A DNA stretch of 64,000 bases from the NCBI GenBank assembly GCA_024305405.1, contig JAKNDB010000068.1:9471501-9535500 (forward strand), read 5' to 3'. The position numbers and the translations under genes are program-made. The stretch's first letter is position 1; each line of letters starts with the position of its first letter. A model generated the notes under the pieces. The model searched no databases. It saw only the letters and a list, made by a program, of their open reading frames with translations, and had not been told where the DNA came from. Positions 1-12,830 of this stretch are shown here, piece by piece. This DNA is from Dirofilaria immitis. Lineage: Eukaryota; Nematoda; Chromadorea; Rhabditida; Onchocercidae.

Positions 1-246
1 TTCTTTTTAGTTTAGTAACTAATAATTTAAGAAAAGCAAGCAGTTCTGGTACCACTTAATCTTTAGTTCCCTCAATTTGTGGATTGGGTTCTAAAAATTT
101 GAGGCTAATACTCTTCAATTTTAAATCTTGTTGATACTTTAGTATTTTCTAGTTTTTAGATTGAATTTAAAAAAGTAAAAAGCTTATTGGCTTTTAATTT
201 ATATAATGTAACCATAAACTGAAAAACGATGAAACGAATGGCGTAC

Positions 247-3200
247 CCGTTCCAAACGTTTTCGAACCAAAATCGATCACCATCACGCAATCTTAAAAAC
301 TGATCAAGAATAATTGTTTTGAAAAGTTCGCCTGGGCCTCTAATACTTGTTTCCAACATTCCACCAACATAAGCATCAAGTTTCGAAATGTCACCCTCGT
401 ACAATTTTTCCAGTTTATCAAACATCTAGGAAAAAATGAAATTTCCAAAATAGAATTAAGGATTCATGACATATCTATGAATATTAAGAGTTCCTTTGAA
501 TATTCATGCATTTTTCAAATTCTTAGAAATTTCTCAGAAAAGAACATCCCTTGAAACTTAGCTGAGGAATAATTCTTGGCAAAAATTTTTATATCTGCCT
601 TCCTTATTAAAAAAAAATTAAAAAGTATTATGCCTCTGGTCTTTCCTTATACATCACGGGATTAATTGTTGTCCAATCCCTGACGGGAAGATTATAACTT
701 TGTCGTAATTCATTGTACGGTGGCAAACCATTATCACGGCCACGCATAATAGAACTCGAAATGACATCCAAACGTGTAAAATGCATTGGACCAAAGACAA
801 AATCTACAATTGCTTAAAACAATTAAACCTAAGCAATGTCAAATGTGTTCAGAATCCTACATTTCTGTTTCACAATTTTTAAATCCATCAATTGCAAACA
901 AATTTCAAATACTTCATAAACACCAGAATCCTACATTTCTGTTTTCGTTTAATATATTTTCTTCTTTCAGAAATAAATTTATTTTGGCAATCACATACCT
1001 CTCAAATCCTCAACAATAATGACATCCTCGTTTTCGGCGATCTGTGATGCCATTCCAAGGACAATCTCATCTACTGAATATTCCTGCACGATATCTTGAG
1101 CATTCCACCAATTCTGACATAATCTTAGTGCTGGATAACCACCTATTTCATCCCGAAATTCACATTTCCCACTTGTTCGTTTTCGAAATAACAAAGCTGG
1201 TGGTATCTATATTGATTAAACAGATCAATCACATAGCTCATATGAAATAGAGATAAAGATCCACTCAAAAATAAATAAATTTTTTAGTGTTTCTAAAATT
1301 TCTTATTTACTTACAATTGTATGAGGAAATCGAAAAGCAGCGGTAGCAAAAGCATGCGATATGCCAGGTGGTACGTGAGGCTTATACTTCTCGTAAGGTG
1401 GAACTGCATTTTCGTCTGCTAACATGACAGGTAAAAAGTCATATAAAGTTATTTTTTGCAGTGTTGCGATGACCCATCGACGGGCGCCCTAAAATCTCTT
1501 CTGTTTAGCATCACAAAATTCCTAAAAAAAAAGAAAAGAAAAAAATCTAACTTGAAATACTTCTTCGTCGGTCCATTCCGGATGTTCTATTTGAATTCGC
1601 TTGGCTTGTATGTTGTGCCATCGGTATAATACCAAACCCAAGCTTAACAAACCAGGATTCTCGTTGATACGAGGATCTCCTAGCACTAAAATTTCAATGA
1701 AAAAACAGTGATAACAATGGTCAAGTATAGTTTCTCTCTTTAACTTATGGTGATTCTTTGCTGTGTACTCTTACAGTAATGATGCATAAAAAGACTACCC
1801 GTGTTTCTTCCTGGAATCGCTATAACTGGATAAATTCTGACAAAAGTAGTAAAGAAATAACACAAGTGAAAAAGTGAAAGGAGCATAATAATCATTAACC
1901 GAATGATAAAAGATAAAGTATTCATCATCTGAATTAGAAAAACTTACTAAAAAGACGTTCTGGATTCATCAGTCGATGTATCTGCGGTGGTGCAGGATTG
2001 ATTAATGGTATTCGAGGACCATTTAGAGGCGGATAACCCTTCATGGGTCCCTCCAGCAACGAACCATTATGCCAGGAACGAAGTGCAGCAACCCACGGTT
2101 CTTGGGTGCTGTACAAAAAGATGCATCAATCCAGCTGGTACGTTCATTCACCTGTAATTTCATTATTTAAATTTTAATAGAAAAGAAATTTGAATTGATG
2201 GAATTAACCATCACAAACCTAAAATGAGAAGTTTATCTCATAAAGCTTAATCTTATCTGAACACTGTTATATCTTAGATCCACACATGCCTCAAATTTGT
2301 TTTGCATTTTAAGCAAATTTCCAACAATAAAAATTTGACATATTAAACTTGCCACCCGTATATTGTAAATTCTCGTTTTATTAATTCCATTTTTTCCGCC
2401 AAAATTAAAAAGCTTTATTTATAACGAAAGCTTTATTTGATTACAAATGCTTTAATCTCTGTAGTTTTTAAATTAGAGTTTGAAAGATTCTTTATGGTTT
2501 TAACTACTGTAGAATAAATTTTTATTGCTTCACTATCTAATAAATGCTAATTAAGCTGACTTATCACTATTAAGTACTAAGATAAATTAATCATTATTGA
2601 TTTCATTTCAATTAAAAGGAAGATAGTTATCATCATTCGAATCTCATAAATTTATAAATACTTTCATGAGGATAAATTTATATGTTGCAAGAAATACTTC
2701 AAACCTCAACTTAAATTTGTCATGATAACTGGAAAACAGAAGAGTAATGGTTTTTTGCTTTTTCAATTTATAATATATTATGTCAATAAAAACATGTATG
2801 AAAATCCAAGTCGAAAAAGAATACATGCATTATTAGCATCCATTTGCTGAATTAGTTAAAATTGCAAAATTTTATTTCTAAAGTTTAAAAGAATTTGAAA
2901 TCCATTAATTTAAACTTTCTTTCCGGTCTTCTATGGGACAAAGAAACTTTCTGCAATGAATCTAACAGAAACAAAAAAAATTTTTTTAAATATTCGTAGC
3001 TGATAGTGTAAGTAAGTATAAGAAGTCTCTTAGAAAGACGATCAAACTACTCGTCGAGTTAATTACAACAAATTAGACAAGTGGATCATTGTGTTCCAGA
3101 TTTTAAGTCATTTTGTATAAATTAAAGAAGCATTGGTTTTGTGTAATATTTGACAAATTGAGTACCACACTATTTAAAAAAAGTCAAATAGGATTTTCGT

Positions 3201-6200
3201 TATAAAAAGCTGCCATACAACTAATAAATTATCGTTTAAATATGAAAAATTCTGATGTTAAGGTTTATAAAAATATTTGAAAAAATTTCTTTCAAAATTT
3301 TTAATTCTCGAATTCAACTAACTATTACATTCTTACTTTTATTTAGCCTTTTGTTTGTTTTAGTTCACGAGAACTAATCGAATTATTTTCTATTTATGAA
3401 ATGCAATGAGGCATTCGTAAATATGAACAAAATTTTAGCTCCAAACTTCCACCATATTTACAATGAAGAAAAATTCAAGTTAAATTACTTGAAGCATCAA
3501 GCAAGGTGCAACAGATGGATTATATTGATGATGGCCTTAGTTCAGTTTCATTCTTAGTGCTAATTTAATCAATTTTAAACTCATACTTTGTTACCAGTTC
3601 AATTTTATGTATCGACATTCGAAACATGTAAATAGTTGTATACAGATAGAAATGTTAAGAAGGACATTAAAATAAATAGCGCCAAATTATGAGATCAGTA
3701 AGATAAAACGATAAAGATATAAAGATATTCTCAATTAAAGCACTTAATTCACTCACTAGTCCACAAAATGAGGTCAACCCATCTAGGTTCAACAAGCCGA
3801 AGGATATATAAGGAAGAGGTTACAGTGTAATTACTCAAGTTCGAAGAACAATTCGAAAACGACAATTCGACAGTCAACCAGTACCAATTACTCAACGACA
3901 GCTTAAGTTCGACTCGACGGTCAGGCGGAAGCAGTTGATCAGAGAACTCAAATTCGATCCGACGTCACAGTTCAGTAAGTCCGGACAGTCCAACAGTTCG
4001 ATAGCAGCAGTTCGATGTAATTTGACAGAAACAATAGTTTCGACGACAATACGATGGGAGGAACCATAATTCAAAGGCACAAGAAAGAGCAACAGTGATA
4101 CGAAAGAAGAACGACAGCACCAAAAGAAAGATGCGACCTCTCAGCAAGCATTAAGATACTTGTTCATATTCTTTGATTTTTCTGGTTCGTGTTCTTTGAT
4201 ATTCTTGTTTATCGCGCATTTGATTCAGATCCTTGTATAAGCATGATATTGCGTCTATAATATCGTATAAGCCCAAATATAAAAGAACGTTCTTTCCCTT
4301 ATTTGGAAGAAAGAAAGAAATTAAAAGAAATTTCCTCCGTTTTTATATTGAATATATGCTACAAATATACGTTGTTCTATATAAGGTAAATACAAGGAAA
4401 GAAATTTCGAGAATACGCTACGTTCACTGAATTACTATCTGCTTGATAATTTGCATTTTTATGAATTTGACCAGCAATAAGTTAAACTGAAGGAATGAAT
4501 GATTGTTTGGCACTTCACACATAAACTTCATCAAAGTTTGATGGTCAATGGTATGAAGTGGTCATGGAAATTATTTAATTTAATAAGATAAAGTACAGCA
4601 CAGTAATCAAGACAAGTGTTTCGAGTTAAGAAAATCAATTAAGATAGATGAAGCGCAATCTTTCTTCCGTAATATTAAAATAAGTAGAAGAGAAGCATGT
4701 AAGTTGCTAATGATTTTTGGAGCATATAAATTTCTATTTCAGCACTTTTAAACTGTATTTTTTGCATCTATATATGCATTTCACAGTAATTGATGAATTA
4801 GAAATATCTTACTGATATTAGCTGCACAACGTAATACTACGAAGGCACTATCCTATTTTCCACAGTGCCTTCGTAGTATTACAGTACTTTGTAAGTCAAA
4901 TAAGAATTTTTAGCTGATTATTAAATTTTCGGGAATATAGAAAGAACCAGCTTACTTGTTCACGTGGTACGTTAAAACCATGTCCCGTCTTTTTGTCATA
5001 TTTTGCACGAACAAAAGGAATTTCGGTTTTACCCATGCATTGGGAATCGAAGACAGCATCACAGCGCGGTACTGGGATTTTATGCATCTCCAACGGACAG
5101 CTAACTAAAAGTAGATTGCATAATTTCATATGCAATTACTTGACCTGCAATCAATTTTCATTGAATACAATTCTTCATAAACTTCTCATTTCCTCCTTCT
5201 TCTACTGCTTACTTCCTTCTTCTGATATAACCTTCAAGAAGTTCAGCAATTTATTTACCAAACATTTTATCGTTAACTATTTCAAAAGAAAAGGCTCTTT
5301 ATTGAACTTCTTGAAAGATCCTATTATTGATATTTCATCAATAGTTCATAGAGATAGCTCAGTTCAAAACAAATTCATTCAATTTAATTAGATTTTATTC
5401 TATACTGCTGCAATGCATTTTTCTGCAATCGCACTTTTTCAAAGAGTATTTGTTTTTATTTTTTAGAAAAAATCCAAAATTCCATATCCAATTTAAACTG
5501 TTATTCTTTGTGAGGATGAATGGAACAAACATATAATCGTGTAATTGTTAGTTGCAGTCACTTCTTCCTTCATTTTGTAGAATGTAAAAAGAACCGATAA
5601 AAGAGTACTTTCTGGAATGTTTCTCTTTACGATTAAAATAATTTGGAAAATACTGACAAAAGTTAATACCGAAAAGATCTCACAATTGGCGAATCATTTG
5701 TCAGAAAGTTTCTTATGTGCATTTTCCACAAAGAAGTGCAAAATTAAAAAAAAATAACAACAACTTGATAGTGTTGCTTAGAAATAATACAAGAGTTCTT
5801 CTTGAATGAAGAAAGATCTTTGCCAGCACTTTAATCCTTACTCTTTTTTAATTAATTAGATCAAAACCTTGTTGAACTTACTAAAGAAAGCAAGCATTGT
5901 GGTAACGTTTCGTTTATTCGGTATTCCAGATGGACCTTTGAAGACCAACTCTGAAATAGCTCGTGCAGACGGTAAATCTGTATTAAGCATATAGACACCA
6001 TCCTGATACCGGCTTGGTGCATCGCGATGTAAATGTGACCCTGGAATTTTGATTTAGAGAAATTCCGGAGTTTTACAGGAAATAAATCGTAAATTACATT
6101 TCCAATATTGAAACTTTCATATAATTTAGGACTCTGAAGATTGGCCATAGTTAAGTACAAATTAATTGATCATTGATTGTAAGCGCAAACGAAGCGGAAG

Positions 6201-6341
6201 ATTATGATATAATAATGAAGTTTTTTTCACATCTTAATGACGAAAAAAGAAGTAAATACTTACCGACCGTACCCCAATGTGGATTAGCAAGATTGTTGAA
6301 CCATCCATCATAACGTTGATATTCATGAATTCTTCCAAGAC
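247..6341 (-). CDS. bli-3: Dual oxidase (DUOX/BLI-3-like), peroxidase-homology domain, partial
   Basis: Nine exons read leftward: 6264-6341, 5882-6040, 4956-5144, 1948-2151, 1552-1685, 1315-1488, 999-1206, 634-803 and 247-425. Recognisable blocks in order are [106 protein letters not shown] and DGDRFWFEN. This order and wording is typical of the extracellular peroxidase-like domain of DUOX enzymes. Family knowledge: DUOX is a membrane NADPH oxidase making H2O2, and C. elegans BLI-3 supports tyrosine cross-linking of cuticle collagens. The signal-peptide exon was not found, and the EF-hand, membrane and NADPH-binding parts lie beyond the left edge. Two 1-nt frame breaks (5107-5110 and 2115-2119) and one GC donor (633-632) are noted separately. 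Family assignment is firm; orthology to bli-3 rather than a paralogue is inferred. Confidence 0.92.
3650..4430 (+). other. TATA-containing, TTCGA-rich segment; possible solo LTR
   Basis: Inside a dual oxidase intron the base composition changes abruptly. A TATA-like TATATAAGG at about 3805 is followed by about 350 bp in which TTCGA recurs (AGTTCGAAG, AATTCGACAG, AAGTTCGACT, CAGTTCGATA). The region is richer in G and C than its surroundings. A promoter followed by a low-complexity leader would fit the LTR of a BEL/Pao or Gypsy retroelement, but I could not find clean TG...CA ends or a target-site duplication, and there is no protein-coding part. The boundaries are rough. Confidence 0.2.
4831..4882. 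repeat. Perfect 19-bp inverted repeat (hairpin)
   Basis: The left arm 4831-4849 (GTAATACTACGAAGGCACT) is exactly complementary to the right arm 4864-4882, with a 14-nt AT-rich loop. It lies in the dual oxidase intron about 75 bp before exon 4956-5144 as that gene is transcribed. Flanks do not extend the pairing. It could be a small foldback element or a structured RNA; the sequence does not decide. Confidence 0.8.
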
Positions 6342-8400
6342 CTGCATTTTAGAGACATTATAAAATCATTTTTAGCTCGTTAGTTCCTTATATATAATTA
6401 TATACTAAAATGATTGATTTCTTGTACAATCATGAGATGTTTGATTTTTATTGATAGATGGAAAAATTTGATCAACAAATTTGTTTTGAATGGAGTGCAT
6501 ATAAATTTTTCAAATCTTATGAAATTTCATTAAGACTTCATGAGCTATATTATTTTTTCAAATTCCAATTTTTTCAATTCTCAAGCAAACTATTATAATG
6601 AAAATAAATTACTAATTTAAAAGGCACTTAATTTTATCATGATATGATATAGTAATCTATTAATTTATAGATTAAAAACAGATTCAAAAAAATATTCCTC
6701 TATGTCAGTATGAGTGAAATATTTCCAGAAATTGATATTTTGAGGAGAATTCTTTATATCCTACAATGTAATAATTTTAAAAAAATAAAATTTCAAAGCT
6801 TAAATTATCTAAAATTTGTTTCATTAAAATCGAATTAAAATAAAAAATGCGCCAATAAGAAATTGTTTAAAATATCCTTCACTTAAGAAATTTTTGGCCA
6901 AATTATTAAATTAAATTGCTTCACCTTAAAAAAAAAACAAATATATACTTTTTCAAAAGTTATATGGACATCAATTTTTCGTGCCGCTAAATTTATTTAA
7001 ACTTATTTCAAATTTAAAATTATGTGGGGATTTGCGAAAGCTTTAAAAACTTTCAGAAGTATAAAGCCTAAAAATTCATTTAATGAACAATAATATTCTC
7101 TGACAGAGACCATAAATTCCATGAGATTTCTTGCAATTTGCAGTTACATGCAGTAGAGATAAGAGAAGAACATTACTTCAGTACAGCAGTAATCTTTAAA
7201 AACCCACCGTTTACTGTAAGTGATAAGAAGAACAGTAATAGGGCTTGCAGCAATGGCTTACGTAACATTGCTTGACGATAGCACAACAGATGGCTTTAAT
7301 TCGAGTGACAATTGCTAAAAATGCTTGAAAGCTACGCCAAGACTGAAACACTGAGATGGGACACATTTACGGCAAATTTTTCAATCGATCTAAGCGTAAT
7401 TCTATGCTTAGGTCTTCTCAAGTGGAGGAAAAGGCATGATGGACAGATGGATGTATGAATGAAAGATGTGAAAAGGTTAGAAATAAATTTGTCAGGGCTT
7501 CATTTGGAAGGGCATGGAAGATATTAGTAATGAATGCTCCATACAAATACAAATATAATCGTTTTCGCAGCAATAACTAACTATCACTGTTATTGCACAT
7601 TCCTGTTGAAAACTGGTTAAGTGATAACTATGCTAGATGGCAGAATCACAATGATAATTATTGTCACTTCATCGTCTTTTACGTTCAACAAAGAAGTAGC
7701 AATAACACTAATTCTGTTGGTAATAAAGAAAGCTGTTAGCTTCGATTATCAATTAGCAGCGGAGGAGACATATAGTTTCCGTGGCAAATGTTTACAAATA
7801 TCGAAATAGAGAAAGATATAGTAACGGGATCACGATTAATAGTATTGTTAGATTCAAGCCATCGTGATCGATTGATTATCCATTCAACAAGCATCAATAA
7901 AAGGATCATTGCTAATAAGCAGAATTACTATACTCAATGTTTTAAATGTGTCAAATATGGTAAGAAAATTGACAAATTCGCAATCAAATTCTTTTATTTC
8001 CATAATTAATTAAAATATTTCTAATTGATTAAAGAATGTGATGGAGGAATGTTTTCTTCTATTTTATAGAAACTTTTGAGGATTTTTAAAGGATCAGATT
8101 TTTTTAAAAAATAAATCTTTAAAAGTGATAAATTTTTATCAATAATAGATAAAAGTGATATTAGCTATCAAATTTGACAAATAATTCGACGATTTACGAT
8201 CGTAAAAAGTGTGATAATAATAATCTGTGAAAGTGAGAGGAATGAAAAAATTGATTGTAAAGATAATAACAGTATGAAAAGGTAGGTACTTTCGTAGGAA
8301 AATGATCAGAATTTCTGGTGACTACATATTTTGTCCACCGAAAAGTTAGAAAACGATTTACTACAGGAATTTTGAAAAAAATGGAATGTTTGACAAATAA
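6342..8400. other. No gene recognised
   Basis: AT-rich DNA upstream of the dual oxidase exons. The missing 5' exon(s) of that gene, with start codon and signal peptide, should lie here or further right, but no short ORF with an acceptable signal peptide and correct splice phase stood out. Short ORFs around 7.6-8.0 kb have no family features. Confidence 0.5.
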
Positions 8401-8524
8401 CATGCAGACACATAAACAGACGCTGATACAGACGCAGGCACAGACATGCACAAACCCACTTGCCTTCGCATCCCAACACACGCAAGCATACGCGCATACA
8501 TAAGCAGACACGCATACATACACA
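8401..8524. repeat. Degenerate CA-rich satellite-like tract
   Basis: Imperfect tandem units of the CAGACA / CACAYA type run through this tract. ORFs crossing it on both strands are low-complexity by-products (Cys/Val-rich on one strand, Thr/Gln-rich on the other) and are not genes. Confidence 0.75.
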
Positions 8525-11500
8525 CATTTTACTGATTACAGAAGTAGTTGGAGAAGAGAAGGAACTTATCTTGCAACAAATGTTCTACGACATTCCACTT
8601 CTTGGGAGTGAAATAGTCAGAACAGTTCCAAACCTTATTTCATTCTCGAATTTTTGAATAGCATAAGGGAGAGATAAATAAGGCCCGATTATAAATTGAT
8701 AAACTGGTACTTGGATTAAACTGTCAACTGCACAAATGATATTTTGAAATTGCTTGCATTGATGTAAGCTTTAATTTTCTTCCTGATAGAGCGAATTGCA
8801 AAATATATTGCGAATTAAATATGAACGAAATTTTTTCTAGAATGCCGAATCAAAAGTATCAACTACAATAATCTCTTGATGAAGGTAGCTGCTTGGATAA
8901 GTAATTTACACGGAGGCTTATCATGTTTTGGATGGTCAGTACCAAATGATTACTAATACTCTTTTTCATAAGTAAGCTCATCTAACTTTTGCAACCAAAC
9001 AATAGTCTCATATCGTATATAACTTTCTAATTACTTCCACAGTTCATACTTTTCCCAAAACTAACAAATAACAGATTTCTATATCTGAGGATCTGATATC
9101 TGAAGATAAATAAGGACAGTTCATTAGGAACAATGACCAGAAAAATTTTGAACTGAAAGATTTCTTCATCTTTTGAACCTATTTTACAATGCACTAATTA
9201 GCAGTTCATCATTATCATTCGATTCTATCACTTGATTGACTTCAACTTGCTATTAAACTTTTACTGTAGCCAATTTTAACAGTTCCTTCTCTCGAACGTT
9301 GCAATCGCAACAGAAGTTCATTCAGTACCATTTATCATTTATCATATTGATATCTCTATCCATTAAATTTTTATTTATAACTATTTGAAAGCGAAATTAG
9401 ACACTAATAACGTAATATTCTAGGCACTCGTAAATCAATTCATTTTCGATTCAATTCATTTCAGTAATTCTACTATATCACTTTTTTCCTTCTATTCAAT
9501 ACAAAAATTCTAAATATAGCAAGTGCTGCGGAGATAGAATACATCTGAAGAGAAAACAAATACTTCGCTGTTAATCCTAAAGCTGTTAATCGTAACAAGT
9601 TTTTGCTAAGAAATTTCATCCGATTTCATGAAATTGTGTGGAAAAAAAAGATTAAAAAGAATCCTGTTGATATCTTCCACCATTACTTATTGTAGTAACA
9701 GTGAATAGGATGAAATGGTATCACAGATTATTTAACAAATAATGCCCGCTAGCAAAACTACTCCCTCTCCTTGATAAATTCCTCTTGCAATCTTCGACTT
9801 TTACATATTTGATTTCTATCGTTTTTCCAAAATCTCGAACGAAAGAATGAGAAGCAGGGAAGAAATTTCACATACAGGAAAAGAGGACAGAGATTGGTTT
9901 CTTGAAATTTAAATCTTCTAGAATTCAAGAAGAAAAAACTCCGTCGTTTCTAAACACGCGTGTTTTAATGATATATAATACTTCTATCAGCAGAATAATT
10001 TTTGATTTCGAACTTTCAAAAGCAATATAAGATGTTGAGTATTTCTTTTATTTCTCCAATAAAACACTTCTTACCTCTTTCCAAAAATAAATTTACTGTT
10101 TATCAATAGAAACGACTTTTCGAAAAGGTTTCGACAATTTAGGAATCTAAAAATCAAAAATATTAATAACTATAATTGTCACTTTATTTTGTAGCACTTC
10201 ACTGTTATTTTTTGATTCAACCAATTCAAAAGATATGGGCTCAGGCAACATTCTAAGAATTCATTATAAAACGAAATAAATTACAATGAAATATTGAAAA
10301 ATATTTTCATAATTTCAGTCGATAGTGTGAAATAGAAGAAAACATTTTGATTGTTATATATTTCCGCTTATTGCTATCGCATACCGATAGTTTAAAGTAT
10401 TTTAGTTAATGAAAAATAATCATAATTTTTGAATTTTCTTCTCTTAAAGCTTAAAGCGTTAAGATCGTAGAATGTGCAGTATTAGAGAAAGAATAAGTAA
10501 ATATATTATTGTCTGAAGATTTTGAAATATAAAGCCAAATGATCCATATAAATAATACGCCTCAAAAATGTGCATGCTTAAAGTTGCTATGAAATTAAAT
10601 AAGCTTTTTGTTATATATTTATAGAACCGTCGAAATTTTTTTTTTTATATATTTAAGTTTACATTGTTTTAAATATGTCTGGAATTGATTTGAAGTTAAT
10701 TAGTCATTAAAAGGATTTTTATTCGTACAAGCTGCCAAAGAGTGAACGATGAATTATTCAATTTATAATTAATTTGTTTTAAAATCTTTGCATGCAATTT
10801 TTCTCAATCTTCAATCCTGGAAATTGCTTCTCCGGAAAAAAATAAATCAAATCTGACACCGGGCATTTATAAATTGTTGATGGAAAAGGGAATTTTAGTA
10901 CTGTTCATTAATTTAATCTATTTACAATTAGTTTGGGTTATAATTGATACATTTTGATGAAACAAGTTTCAATGATTTTTTAGTTCATGAAGTATGTATA
11001 TACAGATAAAATATGCTTCACTCAGTAAATAAGATAGATAAGTCAAATATTCATATTGTTATTAATATAATAAAGATTAACATGAGAAATAATTCAGACA
11101 ACATAACTATTATTTAAGCTGTTTTTTATGCTAATTATTATTTTATTTTGTTTATTTTCTTTTTCATCAATTTATTCAACTCATTTAAATCTTTCTGTTA
11201 ATATTAATAGAATTTCCTATTATTTATTTATTCATTCTGAATGAATGTATTCAACAGCATAATTGAAAAGTAACTGACAGCAAATATTATTTTTATTAAT
11301 TTTTTTTCAAAAAAAACTTTTATATATTTATTATTCGAAAAATGTGTCAAATATAATTCGCTCTAATTTCTTTATTTCTTCCATTATGTTTATATTCTCC
11401 GGCATTCTTATAAATTAAAAAATCAGAATTTGAATAAAGCTCTAATCAATTTCTATCATGGTGAAGTTCGAAGTGTATTAAACTAATGGAGAAAACACTT

Positions 11501-12532
11501 CCATTGGTTTAATCGTATGGAAGAAAATGATTCGAAGTAATGAACTCTCTTCTTGCTGCAGTTGATCGTACTGAATGATAGTGCTTTGTATTAGATAATT
11601 TACGAAGGAAAAATATGAATGGACCATTTTATTTTTATGACTTCAACTCGAAATTACAACAAAGCTAATTTAGTCTGTAGACTCATCAAATAATCTCTTA
11701 ATTATACCGGACACATCATTGATAATTCTATTTGAGAACCTTTAGATAGCTTTATATGCTATTCTGTTCAGTCTCTGAATATTATTTATTTCATTCAATT
11801 CATTGACTTATCCAGAAATTTTCTTCAAGAGCTTTTGGAGAAATAGACATATATCGAAATTGGCAACTATGAAGAAAAGTTTTTCAAATTTTATTAAAAT
11901 ATTCTGAAAAAATTGCATTACACGCTACCAGGAAAAATCTCGTGATGAGAAAGTTATTCTATGGTTTCTAGAAAAAGGAATCCCAAGAATGCGAGATATT
12001 TATCAAACTTTTAAGCTTAATTAGTCTAGCTAAATAGATCAAGTGTATTTAATAATCAATGAAGAAATTGTAGTGTCTTCGTCTTATAAAAAAAAAAAAT
12101 TTGTAAATTGATCTTAGAACAATTGTATATATATGTTTATATTCATTCATAGCATATTGAATATCTTGTAGCATTATTTTAAAACATTGTCCAAGAATCG
12201 CATGGAACTAATACGTTACTCATTAAGACTGAGGCCAATTGAATAAGAATGGATTTTAGAATATGCGTCTTTGTCACTTATATTTTCTCTTTCACATCAA
12301 TAATGCATGATTCTCGACTGCAACAAATTTATTATCTATAAATTTGATTTTGAAGGTATTTTCGCTTCATTTCAGTACTTAGTAGTACTGAAAACGATTC
12401 TAATTTATTTTTCATTCGTTGTAAGAAGCGAATATGTGAATATATGAATGTGAACAATAAAGAATTGATTTTGTTCAGAAGGACTACACTGATGCTTCAG
12501 TTTGTTTACACATTTTAGGTGTCTACAAGTTA
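8525..12532. other. No gene recognised
   Basis: About 4 kb of AT-rich sequence without an ORF showing conserved-looking protein, plausible exon chains or notable repeats. It is probably intergenic, or upstream intron or regulatory sequence of ten-1. Confidence 0.5.
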
Positions 12533-12830
12533 TTGTTATCAGAATGAACAACGGCAATAAGAGTAGGAGCAACAATAGCATCACCAGTTGTGACAGTGAT
12601 AACATTCCCTGTCTTGTCACTGACCTTACGTAGGAAATTGACCTCATCTTCAAAATTAACATGTTTTATGAGCATTTCTGCTTGTTTAATTACTTTTCTC
12701 TTATTGTAAAACAATTGCTGGCAATTGTTATCCAATGAAGCCTCCTTAAACAATTCTTAATTCTTCTTCAGCGTAAATATCTTCAAGGTCATCCGCTGTC
12801 AAACTTTATAATAAGCCTGTACTAAATTAT
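12533..12830 (-). pseudogene. Unidentified coding-like remnant
   Basis: Read leftward, the sequence gives a charged stretch containing TADDLEDIYAEEELRI. After a 1-nt shift near 12750 it continues FKEASLDNNCQQLFYNKRK and ends ...IAVVHSDNNNL with a stop at about 12533. Together this is a stretch of about 95 residues with ordinary amino-acid composition, unlike the random ORFs around it. No start codon, domain or family is recognised. It could be a lone exon, a retrocopy or a decayed gene; the frame break may also be one of the sequencing-type errors seen elsewhere in the window. Confidence 0.3.

Larger units (their letters stand above)
2152..4955 (-). other. 2.8-kb intron of the dual oxidase gene
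   Basis: This stretch separates the exon ending in NVPREQ from the exon starting VNERTSW; the reading frame is phase 0 on both sides. I see no coding block in it. It contains a TTCGA-rich, relatively GC-rich segment (3650-4430) and a perfect 19-bp hairpin (4831-4882). It is much longer than the other introns in this part of the gene. Confidence 0.7.

Noticed and set aside
1..246. Next dual oxidase exon at the left edge
   Set aside because: An acceptor at about 203 keeps the frame for nine codons only and then hits a stop; the true exon is probably outside the window.
8194..8657. Cys/Val-rich and Thr/Gln-rich reading frames
   Set aside because: They run through a CA-rich degenerate repeat and have no conserved features.
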